From an uncultured Bacillota bacterium (GTDB taxonomy: Bacteria > Bacillota > Clostridia > Christensenellales > QAND01), in contig CAJLPK010000021.1 in assembly GCA_905208455.1 (NCBI GenBank), forward strand, positions 1 through 20,167: a DNA stretch of 20,167 nt, written 5' to 3'. Under the pieces are notes generated by a model. That model was given only the letters and a program-made list of their open reading frames with translations. It made no database searches and was not told the DNA's origin. Position 1 is the stretch's first letter, and the number at the start of each line of letters is the position of its first letter. The translations under genes were made by a program, and so were the position numbers. This document shows positions 7,798-15,032 of the stretch, piece after piece.

Positions 7798-9138
7798 TTA
7801 TCTCGAAGGCAATAGGCATTGCCTTCGCTTCCAGTAATAGATAAGGCCCACTGCGTCTGCCAGAAACCACCCAATCGGTACCGACCACCAAATCCCAGCT
7901 ACGCCGACACCGGGCGCCGCAGACAGCAAATAGGCCAATGCGACCCGCGTGCCCAGTGAAATGATGGTAAGTACGACCGACATGCCAGGCCGGCCCACTG
8001 CTCTATACAGGCCGTAGAGCAAAAACAGGCAGCCAATGCCACAGTAAAAGGCTCCCTCTATATGTAGATAGCGGATGCCTTCCGATAGAATGGCCGTTTC
8101 CCCTGCGTCGACAAACAACAGCATCAACGGGCGCGCCAGAATCCAGACGGCGGCCGAAATCAAAAGGCAAAATGCCAACGCCGTCCAAATCGCTCCTTTT
8201 AAGCCCTCCCGAATCCGTTCCTGCTTCTGCGCCCCATAATTTTGCGCAATAAAGGTGGAAAATGCATTGCCAAAGTCCTGTACCGGCATATAGGCAAACG
8301 AGTCGATTTTTACAGCAGCTGCAAAGGCTGCCATAACCGTCGTACCAAAGCTGTTGACCAGCCCCTGCACCATCAAGATCCCCAGATTCATGATGGATTG
8401 CTGCACACAGGTCAGCACAGAAAAGCTGGCAATTTCCCGTACACTGGCCCAGCGGATGCGCCAGTGCCTTTTATGCACATGCAGCTGCGGGCATTTGAGC
8501 CACGTATACGCTGCAATGCCCAAGCCGGATATAGATTGCGCTATCACCGTTGCCTCTGCCGCGCCCGCTACCCCGCGCCCAAGCCCCAGGACAAACCATA
8601 GGTCCAAGCCAATATTGAGCAGCGCAGACAGGGCCAGGAAGGCCAGCGGTGCTGTGGCATTTCCCACGGCCCTTAAAAGACAGGCGAAGTAATTATACAA
8701 AAATGTAGCAAAGATGCCGCAGAAAATCACGGTAAGATAGGAACGCATCAAGCCTTGTATCTGCAGCGGCACCTGCAAAAAGACAAGCAGCCAATCCGTG
8801 CCTATAAACACCAAGGCATTGAGGATGCAAGTGAGACAGGCAATGAGCGCAAAGGAGGTACACATGCCCTCTTTGAGGCTTTCCATATCCCTTTGCCCGA
8901 AACGAATGGAAAATACAGCGCCGCTTCCCATGCAGAGGCCCAATAAAATAGAGGTCAGGAAGGTCATCAATGTAAACGCAGAGCCTACCGCCGCCAAGGC
9001 ATCCGGCCCCAAAAAACGGCCCACGATCAAGGTATCCGCGATATTATAGCATTGCTGCAATAGGTTGCCCAAAATCATCGGTACAGCAAACCGAAGCATG
9101 GTCTTCACAACAGGGCCCTGGGTCAAATCTCCTTTCAC
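7798..9138 (-). CDS. MATE family multidrug/cation antiporter
   Basis: A 446-residue inner-membrane exporter with the length and pattern of 12 membrane helices expected of the MATE family. Signature stretches are FAVPMILGNLLQQCYNIADT near residues 17-36, VGRFLGPDALAAVGS (39-53), and at the start of the second half SIMNLGILMVQGLVNSFGTT and FGNAFSTFIAQNYGA. MATE proteins expel organic cations, drugs or metabolites in exchange for Na+ or H+; the substrate cannot be read from sequence. The start codon is GTG at 9138 (on the plus strand CAC), with AAAGGAA about 9 bases upstream. The gene is divergent from an Lrp/AsnC regulator, and their promoters are back to back, so that regulator is the obvious candidate to control it. 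A 10-bp hairpin overlaps its last codons near the stop. Confidence 0.94.
   Translation of the reverse strand: MKGDLTQGPVVKTMLRFAVPMILGNLLQQCYNIADTLIVGRFLGPDALAAVGSAFTLMTFLTSILLGLCMGSGAVFSIRFGQRDMESLKEGMCTSFALIACLTCILNALVFIGTDWLLVFLQVPLQIQGLMRSYLTVIFCGIFATFLYNYFACLLRAVGNATAPLAFLALSALLNIGLDLWFVLGLGRGVAGAAEATVIAQSISGLGIAAYTWLKCPQLHVHKRHWRIRWASVREIASFSVLTCVQQSIMNLGILMVQGLVNSFGTTVMAAFAAAVKIDSFAYMPVQDFGNAFSTFIAQNYGAQKQERIREGLKGAIWTALAFCLLISAAVWILARPLMLLFVDAGETAILSEGIRYLHIEGAFYCGIGCLFLLYGLYRAVGRPGMSVVLTIISLGTRVALAYLLSAAPGVGVAGIWWSVPIGWFLADAVGLIYYWKRRQCLLPSR
7804..7827 (-). repeat. Perfect 10-bp inverted repeat in the 3' end of the MATE gene
   Basis: CGAAGGCAAT (7804-7813), a 4-base loop, then ATTGCCTTCG (7818-7827). 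It ends 3 bases before the MATE stop codon. No T-run follows on the minus strand, so it is not a standard intrinsic terminator. It could be an RNA-stability or partial-termination hairpin. Confidence 0.6.
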
Positions 9139-9187
9139 GCCGCGCCATTCCTTTCTAAACGAAATATAAATCTTTCTTTTTGTAAAT

Positions 9188-9216
9188 ATTGTATGAAAAT
9201 ATCAGCATTGCGTCAA
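9188..9216 (-). promoter_or_regulatory. Promoter of the MATE gene
   Basis: On the minus strand TTGACG (9211-9216) and TACAAT (9188-9193) are separated by 17 bases. The inferred leader is about 40-45 bases long to the GTG start at 9138. Confidence 0.8.
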
Positions 9217-9224
9217 GCTTTGGA

Positions 9225-9253
9225 TTGCGAATGTTCATTGATTTCTCTATAAT
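9225..9253 (+). promoter_or_regulatory. Promoter of the Lrp/AsnC regulator gene
   Basis: TTGCGA (9225-9230) and a perfect TATAAT (9248-9253) are separated by 17 bases; the gene starts 30 bases later behind a G-rich ribosome-binding site. Its -35 box is only 8 bases from the -35 box of the divergent MATE promoter. Confidence 0.82.
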
Positions 9254-9283
9254 GGGGATAGCCAAAGAAAGGGGGGACGCGCT

Positions 9284-9742
9284 ATGTTTTTAGATGGCCT
9301 GGATACGTTGGACCAAAAGATCGTGCAGCTTTTGATCCGCAATGCCCGGATGTCCTATTCTGATATTGGGGATAAAGTCGGCATTTCCCGTGTTGCTGTA
9401 AAGGCGCGTATCCAAGCGCTGGAACGCCGCGGCATCATCGAAGAATACACCACCATCATCAATCCGCAGAAAATCAGCGGCGCTGTTTCCGCTTATTTTG
9501 AAATCGAAACATTGCCGGATGCTTTGCCGCCCGTTATAGAGAATTTAGCGCAGAACGACACCATTACCCAGATTTACCGGGTGACTGGGCAGAATAAACT
9601 GCATGTGCATGCCATAGCATCCTCTGGCGAAGAGATGGAAATGTTGATTCGTGAGGTCATCGACCCGCTGCCTGGGGTGGTCCGCAGCAGCTGTAACATC
9701 ATTCTTTCGCGCATCAAGGACGTAAAAGGGCTTAGGCTGTAA
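9284..9742 (+). CDS. Lrp/AsnC-family transcriptional regulator
   Basis: A 152-residue regulator with the classic two-domain layout. The N-terminal AsnC helix-turn-helix (about residues 5-60) opens with LDTLDQKIVQLLIRNARMSY, followed by IGDKVGISRVAVKARIQALE (28-47) and RRGIIEEY. The C-terminal RAM ligand domain (about 68-145) has the expected alternation of strands and helices and ends in IKDVKGL. Lrp-type proteins form octameric or dimeric wraps around DNA and usually respond to amino acids. The start is ATG at 9284, preceded by an AAAGGGGGG-type site. It is monocistronic, followed by a hairpin terminator, and divergent from the MATE exporter. Inference: it controls the exporter, and probably itself, from the shared 145-base region. 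The effector is unknown. Confidence 0.94.
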   Translation: MFLDGLDTLDQKIVQLLIRNARMSYSDIGDKVGISRVAVKARIQALERRGIIEEYTTIINPQKISGAVSAYFEIETLPDALPPVIENLAQNDTITQIYRVTGQNKLHVHAIASSGEEMEMLIREVIDPLPGVVRSSCNIILSRIKDVKGLRL

Positions 9743-9792
9743 CCGGGCGGCCTTATGCGATTTACAAGCAACGCTGAAACGGCGTATATACC

Positions 9793-9826
9793 AAAGGAGG
9801 GAACGGCCTAGCCGTTCCCTCCTTTT
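9793..9826 (+). terminator. Intrinsic terminator after the Lrp/AsnC gene
   Basis: The 15-base arms AAAGGAGGGAACGGC (9793-9807) and GCCGTTCCCTCCTTT (9811-9825) pair perfectly around a 3-base loop and run into a T-stretch. It lies between convergent genes and may also weakly serve the surface-protein gene ending at 9838, although the minus-strand T-run is short. Confidence 0.88.
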
Positions 9827-9837
9827 ATCATGCTGCT

Positions 9838-12800
9838 TTATTTGTTTTGCCCGCTTTTTCTCCTTGCCGTCTTGATGCCGGCTGTCCCGGCTATGCAAGC
9901 CATAGCGGTAAATAGCCAGAATAAGGCATTGCTGCGGTCGCCTGTTTGAGGCGCTCCGTTTTGGTTTTCCGTGCGAGTTTGTTCTGTCCCGCTGTCCTGC
10001 GGCGTGCTTCCCTGCATCCCAGGCGTCTCCTTTTCAGGGGCCTCCGTGCCTGCGGCAAGCGTTTTGGCGTCAAAAGCCGCTATATCGCTGCGCCCCACAG
10101 GGCTGAGCGCATACAGCTTCACTGTATAAGCAGTGTCCTCCTTCAGCCCCTCTACGACAGTCCCAGATGCATGGCCGTCTACGGAAATGGTCTGTACCAG
10201 CGTTTCTCCCTGATAAACAGAAAGCACGTATTCCGTCGGCGCAGGCTGATTGTCCCTTTCCGCTGCGGCAGGCCAGCGTATTTCCAGTGCATCCTGCTGA
10301 GCGGTGATTGCCGCAGCCGGCGCATCCGGTACCTGCAGCTGTGTGCTCAGCTCTCCGAATCTTTGTTCTGCTGTGACCGTCAGCGTGGTCCCAATCAGTT
10401 TGTCCGCTGCAACGCCCGTAACGGTATCGCCTATCACGCCATTGCTCCATAGGAATTGGTATTTCGCATCCTCGTCACCATTCTTTATTCTTGCCGTCAG
10501 GGTGTAGGTACCGTCTGCATCTTTTTCGATGTCTATTACAGGGAGCCCTGTGATTTCCTCCATGCCTGTAACCAGAAGGTATTGCGTTTTTAGCTCATTG
10601 TATGCCGTCTGCAGCTGATCCAATGTCGGCTCATAGGTTTTTAACACTGCATCGGCCTTGGCAAGCGCTTGTTGAAAATCCTTCCAATAAGGGGAAGCGC
10701 CATAAAGATCCTCGGACAGCTTTTCCGATTCGCTTACCAGGTCGTCCAAAGCCAGCAGCGCCTGAAAAACATCATGCTCCTCTTCGATGTCTGCGATCAG
10801 CTCATAGAATAGCGCTTCCCGATTGTATTCTGTTACCACCGCTTTATGGTCAATGCGCAGTCCGTTTTCCATCATGGCATCCAAAAAGCGGTCCAATAAA
10901 GATTCCGGCAAATTGCATAAGAGCATAAACTCCGTATCATATCCCTGGCCCGTATAGGGTTCTGTCGCTGCCTCATATCCTTCCAGGCCCGCCAGGTAAC
11001 CCACGGACTCGTTCAAATGCGCGTTGTTCATCGTCTCTGCCGGAATCCCCAGGTCCTCCAGGATCTTTCGCACACGGTATCCCCGCGCACTGTCGTTGTC
11101 CAGATTGTACAAAACCACTTTATACGAAGGAATCTCGTCCTCAGCCGCTATCACCGGGACAGAAACGGAAAGATAGTCCACCTCTTCTCCATCCCATTCC
11201 GTATGCGGCAAACGCAGCTTGATAATCAGCCTGTCGCCCGGATTCAGCGTAACCTCCTCCCGTACCGGCACCGTAATATGGCCTTTTGTCTGTGCGCCAT
11301 TGCTGGAATTTACCTGCCCCACGCGCGTGACAAGGTTATAGTTTTCCCATAGCTCATTTTCTTCAAATTCCTCATCCGTATAGGCAGAGGAAAACTGATA
11401 GATCGTTACATCGCAATAAAAGTCATCGCCCAGGCTAAGGTACTCGTCCGAGTAATCAATGGTTACGTCAATGCCGTCTGCATCCGCCTTGACAGCTGCA
11501 ACATCGAATGCTGCATACGGCGTGCCCCAGTCAGGAGACGGAGAAACCGTCACCACATTGGACATGGCCTCTACGCCGTCTACCGTGAGCACAAGCTGAA
11601 GCTTGGCCCCGACAACCAATTTCCCGCTGCCAAGATAAATCGACTTATTTGTTTCACCTCGATACAGGCTCCCCCCGCTTAGACGCACGGCCGTATTGGT
11701 ATCCAGGGTCTCTCCTGTAAACTGATACAGTGCGTAGGATGCATTGTCTGCGCCAGCGGCATCAAAGGTAAGCGCCGCCCTCAAATAGGTGTCTCCTGCG
11801 GTAATCTGCTTGTCTAAAATCTCAGCCTTCGGCTTTTCCTTTTCGGGCGCAGCCTGAATCGTTTTCGGCTGAGACTGTATCTGGCTTCCGTCCGACAGAC
11901 TGAGTACAGCGATCAAATGCTGCCCGGCGGTAAGCTTTCCGCTGCCAAAGGTGATACGCTGGCTGCTTTCACTCGGCAAAACAGCCCCGGTGTAGATCTC
12001 TTTTGCCGCAGACACATCAAAGTCTGTTCCTGTATATGTGTAGAGTGTCAGCGTACCCGTCAGCGTGCTGTCAAAATTCACCATCGCCCACAGATCCGTG
12101 CGGTCTGCCGTAATGGTATCCGTTGCGATTTCTACTTTAGGTTCCACGGTTTGGCCCGCATCAGCCTTAATGAGGACAGGCGCGCCGTATTGATAGGCTG
12201 TTGTGTCATCCTCAGCATCATAAATATACAGGTGCGGTAAAATCGTTTGTCCCGCTTTCAAGCTTTTACTGCTGAAGGAAAGCGTATAGACGCCCTCTCC
12301 TGTGAAGGGAACGCTGGCCAGCTGTGTGCGGCTGTCGGCATCATCGACGTTGTCCGCCGGCCCCACCGTCAAAATCAGCCGACCTCCGATGAATGCATCA
12401 CATCCCGAAACCACCACGCTTGCTTGTGTGGATTGTGTAGTAAACTCCGTTTCCTGGAGGGCCAAGCTGTTTTCTGCTACCGCCGCCATGACAGGAAATG
12501 CCTGGCTGGTATAGGTGGCGATCTCCGTACCGTCCATATAGGTCAGCACCAGGCAGAGCTTGTCCCCCGCCTTTAGCGCGCCCTTTGGAATCTGAAAAGA
12601 AATCGGGCCGGGCGGATTCCCATATTGAGTATCCAGCACATGATCGGTATCCGCGTTTCCCTCATCATCCACTTTGCAAAGCTTTGCTATGTTGATGTTG
12701 GTAATGCCGGCATCCTTGCTATACACCTGGAATTGCGCCTGCGTCGTATCGGTTGTCAGGATCTCCGGCGGCGTAATGACAAAGGGAACCGCAGCCTGTA

Positions 12801-14307
12801 CAATTACCGGCTGGGATTGAGCTATGGGGGCTCCCCCGCTGAGGATAAAGGCAACCAGCTTCTTCCCTGCCTCCAGAGAACCTTCATTCGGCGTCAGGGT
12901 ATGCGTACCCGCTGTTAAAGCAGGCTTCACCGCCACCGGCGTGCCCTCATTTGTCAAAAACTCCGTCGTCTGCGCGTCGTATGCCTTTAAGAGAAGCACT
13001 GCTTCCTCGGGGACGCTGCCAGATACATTTACGCGGATGCTGTCGTCATCAACCCCCACCGATCCCTCGATCTCTGCTGCGGGCGCCGTCTGCGCACCAG
13101 AGCCGGCAACAAGCACCGAATCGTCCGGCCGATTGAATACTGCTTCGTAATCGTTCCCCTTTGTCAGGAAAATGTCCGGATTCTGCGTCCAATATACCAC
13201 TGCACGCACGCGGTACCCCGCCCTCAGCGGTTCGCTGAGCCGGATCTCTTTCCCTTGGAAGGCTTCCGTTGCTTCTAAGGGTGAGGTCAGGGAAATCTGA
13301 GCCTCGCTCTCAAAATCAAAATCATCGCCATCCGGGTACTGCGCTACAACGCATGTGATGCTGGTCTTTTTCTCTCTGGCTGCCTGGAACAGCCGCTCAT
13401 CTCCCGTCAGGCTGATATGCAGGGAGGTAGCGCCAGCCTCCAGTGTCGTTTCGTCAATGCTCACATCCGGATAAACATAGTCTTGGAAGCCTTGCCCGGA
13501 TTCATCCACCACCTCCAAAGCCTGCGAGACAGAAGGGCGGTAAAATACATCGCCGGTATTGTCCTCTCCTACGGGCACATTTAGACAAGCAATGATCTTA
13601 TAGCCGGCCTTCAAAGGCAGCTGATCCGCCGAAAATACACAGGTCTGCGTGTATCCGTCTGTGACCTTCTCCTGCCATAAGCGAATATTCTGTGAAGAGT
13701 CGGGATCAAAGCTCGTATTGCCTGCATAAGCAAAAATTGTCAGATAGCAGTTTGGCACCGTATCGTCCAACTGTACGCTGACATCCACAGAATTTTCCTC
13801 CTGCTTAAAGGGTTCCGTCCTCGGCTCCCCATTTTTCATAAGCTGGACCTTCGTGTTTTCAAGGATCTCTTCCGGGGTTTTCTCCTCTGTACCGGAAGGG
13901 TCCTTTACAGTTACGGCGTTGGAGACAAATTCCTGTATGTCATCGTTGCTGCTGTCCCGCACAACCGCCATCACCTTTTTGCCGGCAGTCGGCGTCTTGG
14001 CAAGCGTTAAAGTATTGTCCCCTGTATGAAACGGGGTGTTATAAAAGGCTGAGAAATATAATTCTGTATATGAAAACAGATCTTCGCTCTTATAGGTTTC
14101 CCCTGCATCTAGTTCAATGATTTTGATAACGCCCAGCGACGGCACCTGTGAAAGGTTTACCGTTACGCTTTTGGACTCTGTCGTTAGATCAGTATCTTTG
14201 ATCGTTACGCCTGCTGCCGATGCGCCGGCCGGAAAGCCCGCTATGGAAAACATCATGCATACCGCCAAAAAAATACTCATCCATCGCATGCATCTAATAT
14301 GCTGCAA
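9838..14307 (-). CDS. Large wall-anchored surface protein with nine beta-sandwich-like repeats, DUF3783-like, FIVAR-like and Fn3 domains
   Basis: A 1489-residue secreted protein. A Sec signal peptide (1-31) has hydrophobic core SIFLAVCMMFSIAGF and likely cleavage after ASA (29-31). Nine divergent repeats of about 100-130 residues follow (33-1058), each ending in a strand signature like (K/T/R)AGxxLxAxL; the AG (or equivalent) falls at 108, 234, 363, 480, 580, 685, 794, 899 and 1023. Residues 1062-1180 resemble a whole DUF3783 protein (KVVLYNLD, SVGYLAGLEGYE, KAVVTEYNREALFYEL, EEEH). A helical FIVAR-like segment (about 1196-1247), an Ig-like stretch (1255-1327) and one Fn3 domain (about 1330-1417) follow. 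The end is a Pro/Gln/Thr-rich spacer, sorting signal APQTG (1452-1456), a membrane helix and ARRKSGQNK, so a sortase probably links it to peptidoglycan. The start is TTG at 14307, 7 bases after AAGGAGG. Twin operators in the leader imply tight control. Adhesin or ligand-binding roles are plausible; none is shown. Confidence 0.9.
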   Translation of the reverse strand: MQHIRCMRWMSIFLAVCMMFSIAGFPAGASAAGVTIKDTDLTTESKSVTVNLSQVPSLGVIKIIELDAGETYKSEDLFSYTELYFSAFYNTPFHTGDNTLTLAKTPTAGKKVMAVVRDSSNDDIQEFVSNAVTVKDPSGTEEKTPEEILENTKVQLMKNGEPRTEPFKQEENSVDVSVQLDDTVPNCYLTIFAYAGNTSFDPDSSQNIRLWQEKVTDGYTQTCVFSADQLPLKAGYKIIACLNVPVGEDNTGDVFYRPSVSQALEVVDESGQGFQDYVYPDVSIDETTLEAGATSLHISLTGDERLFQAAREKKTSITCVVAQYPDGDDFDFESEAQISLTSPLEATEAFQGKEIRLSEPLRAGYRVRAVVYWTQNPDIFLTKGNDYEAVFNRPDDSVLVAGSGAQTAPAAEIEGSVGVDDDSIRVNVSGSVPEEAVLLLKAYDAQTTEFLTNEGTPVAVKPALTAGTHTLTPNEGSLEAGKKLVAFILSGGAPIAQSQPVIVQAAVPFVITPPEILTTDTTQAQFQVYSKDAGITNINIAKLCKVDDEGNADTDHVLDTQYGNPPGPISFQIPKGALKAGDKLCLVLTYMDGTEIATYTSQAFPVMAAVAENSLALQETEFTTQSTQASVVVSGCDAFIGGRLILTVGPADNVDDADSRTQLASVPFTGEGVYTLSFSSKSLKAGQTILPHLYIYDAEDDTTAYQYGAPVLIKADAGQTVEPKVEIATDTITADRTDLWAMVNFDSTLTGTLTLYTYTGTDFDVSAAKEIYTGAVLPSESSQRITFGSGKLTAGQHLIAVLSLSDGSQIQSQPKTIQAAPEKEKPKAEILDKQITAGDTYLRAALTFDAAGADNASYALYQFTGETLDTNTAVRLSGGSLYRGETNKSIYLGSGKLVVGAKLQLVLTVDGVEAMSNVVTVSPSPDWGTPYAAFDVAAVKADADGIDVTIDYSDEYLSLGDDFYCDVTIYQFSSAYTDEEFEENELWENYNLVTRVGQVNSSNGAQTKGHITVPVREEVTLNPGDRLIIKLRLPHTEWDGEEVDYLSVSVPVIAAEDEIPSYKVVLYNLDNDSARGYRVRKILEDLGIPAETMNNAHLNESVGYLAGLEGYEAATEPYTGQGYDTEFMLLCNLPESLLDRFLDAMMENGLRIDHKAVVTEYNREALFYELIADIEEEHDVFQALLALDDLVSESEKLSEDLYGASPYWKDFQQALAKADAVLKTYEPTLDQLQTAYNELKTQYLLVTGMEEITGLPVIDIEKDADGTYTLTARIKNGDEDAKYQFLWSNGVIGDTVTGVAADKLIGTTLTVTAEQRFGELSTQLQVPDAPAAAITAQQDALEIRWPAAAERDNQPAPTEYVLSVYQGETLVQTISVDGHASGTVVEGLKEDTAYTVKLYALSPVGRSDIAAFDAKTLAAGTEAPEKETPGMQGSTPQDSGTEQTRTENQNGAPQTGDRSNALFWLFTAMACIAGTAGIKTARRKSGQNK

Positions 14308-14324
14308 GTTGCTCCCTCCTTATA

Positions 14325-14340
14325 GTTAGCCTTGGCTAAC
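14325..14340. promoter_or_regulatory. Leader operator (second copy of GTTAG-N6-CTAAC)
   Basis: GTTAGCCTTGGCTAAC is a perfect 16-bp palindrome lying in the 5' leader just upstream of the AAGGAGG site (14315-14321) of the surface-protein gene. It has the same outer half-sites and spacing as the palindrome at the promoter. As RNA it would form a hairpin next to the ribosome-binding site, but the shared half-sites favour a DNA operator. Confidence 0.72.
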
Positions 14341-14354
14341 ATCATGTGAATAAA

Positions 14355-14378
14355 ATTGGTTAGACTACTCTAACCAAT
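14355..14378. promoter_or_regulatory. Start-site operator (first copy of GTTAG-N6-CTAAC)
   Basis: The 10-base arms ATTGGTTAGA (14355-14364) and TCTAACCAAT (14369-14378) pair perfectly around CTAC. It starts 5 bases past the -10 box and so should cover the transcription start, the typical place for a repressor. The core GTTAG-N6-CTAAC recurs at 14325-14340, about 34 bases away centre to centre. The TTAG/CTAA half-sites recall DtxR/MntR-type metal-responsive operators; the regulator itself is not in the window. Confidence 0.75.
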
Positions 14379-14382
14379 GTCA

Positions 14383-14411
14383 TTTATACTCTTTTTCCCA
14401 GCAAATGTCAA
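14383..14411 (-). promoter_or_regulatory. Promoter of the surface-protein gene
   Basis: On the minus strand a perfect -35 box TTGACA (14406-14411) and TATAAA (14383-14388) are 17 bases apart, about 75 bases before the TTG start. Both palindromic operators lie downstream of it. The stretch from 14412 to 14497 holds nothing I recognise. Confidence 0.85.
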
Positions 14412-14497
14412 CGAATACTTTTCCACCCCCAGCACCGGCTTTTCTTATTTTCATGCCTGCGCTTCTCCCCATTGGGAAAAGCCTGCTTTTAGACACA

Positions 14498-14525
14498 AAA
14501 AAAGCCCGTTCCTACGGGCTTTTTT
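14498..14525 (-). terminator. Intrinsic terminator of the tRNA cluster
   Basis: ACGGGCTTTTTT and AAAAAAGCCCGT form a 12-bp stem around a 4-base loop, followed by a T-run on the minus strand. It lies 28 bases past the tRNA-Cys 3' end and separates the tRNA operon from the surface-protein gene. Confidence 0.9.
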
Positions 14526-14553
14526 GGCATCGACCCCAACTGGACAATGCCTC

Positions 14554-14627
<74 letters not shown>

Positions 14628-14637
14628 AAAAAGGAAT

Positions 14638-14712
14638 TGGAGCGGTAGACGAGATTCGAACTCGCGACATCCACCTTGGCAAGGTGGCACTCTACCACTG
14701 AGCTACTACCGC
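14638..14712 (-). tRNA. tRNA-Gly (anticodon GCC)
   Basis: Acceptor GCGGTAG pairs with CTACCGC. The anticodon arm is CCACC-TTGCCAA-GGTGG, the T-loop is GTTCGAATC, the discriminator is T, and CCA is encoded (14638-14640). It is the fourth gene of the cluster. Confidence 0.96.
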
Positions 14713-14717
14713 ATACC

Positions 14718-14793
14718 TGGTGCCTTGGGGCGGAATCGAACCACCGACACGTAGATTTTCAGTCTACTGCTCTACCGACTGAGCTACCAAGGC
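14718..14793 (-). tRNA. tRNA-Phe (anticodon GAA)
   Basis: Acceptor GCCTTGG pairs with CCAAGGC. The anticodon arm is GTAGA-CTGAAAA-TCTAC, the T-loop is GTTCGATTC, the discriminator is A, and CCA is encoded (14718-14720). It is the third gene of the cluster. Confidence 0.96.
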
Positions 14794-14796
14794 AAA

Positions 14797-14873
14797 TGGC
14801 GACCCGGATGGGTTTCGAACCCACGACCTCCAGCGTGACAGGCTGGCATTCTAACCATCTGAACTACCGGGCC
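14797..14873 (-). tRNA. tRNA-Asp (anticodon GTC)
   Basis: Acceptor GGCCCGG pairs with CCGGGTC, with one G-T pair. The anticodon arm is CCAGC-CTGTCAC-GCTGG, the T-loop is GTTCGAAAC, the discriminator is G as expected for Asp, and CCA is encoded (14797-14799). It is the second gene of the cluster. Confidence 0.96.
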
Positions 14874-14876
14874 ATT

Positions 14877-14952
14877 TGGTGGGAACAACTGGGTTCGAAC
14901 CAGTGACCCCTTGCTTGTAAGGCAAGTGCTCTCCCAGCTGAGCTATGCTCCC
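14877..14952 (-). tRNA. tRNA-Val (anticodon TAC)
   Basis: Acceptor GGGAGCA pairs with TGTTCCC, with one G-T pair. The anticodon arm is CTTGC-CTTACAA-GCAAG, the T-loop is GTTCGAACC, the discriminator is A, and CCA is encoded (14877-14879). It is the first gene of the cluster after the promoter. Confidence 0.96.
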
Positions 14953-14977
14953 ATTCCCGTCCTTTTGACGCTTGATG

Positions 14978-15007
14978 ATTATACCTTAGGGTCGCCATAA
15001 TTGTCAA
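14978..15007 (-). promoter_or_regulatory. Promoter of the tRNA cluster
   Basis: On the minus strand both boxes are perfect: TTGACA (15002-15007) and TATAAT (14978-14983), 18 bases apart, 25 bases before tRNA-Val. No clear terminator separates it from the hisA-hisIE gene ending at 15033, so his read-through into the tRNAs is possible. Confidence 0.88.
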
Positions 15008-15032
15008 GGCTAATTTTCACTTTTGAGAAAAT

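Noticed and set aside
14289..14289. ATG at 14289 as the surface-protein start
   Set aside because: It lies too far from AAGGAGG; TTG at 14307 has ideal 7-base spacing and gives a normal signal peptide.
9838..14307. NEAT or other known haem-binding domains in the surface protein
   Set aside because: No NEAT-like YxxxY or similar signature was seen; a metal link rests only on the operator resemblance.
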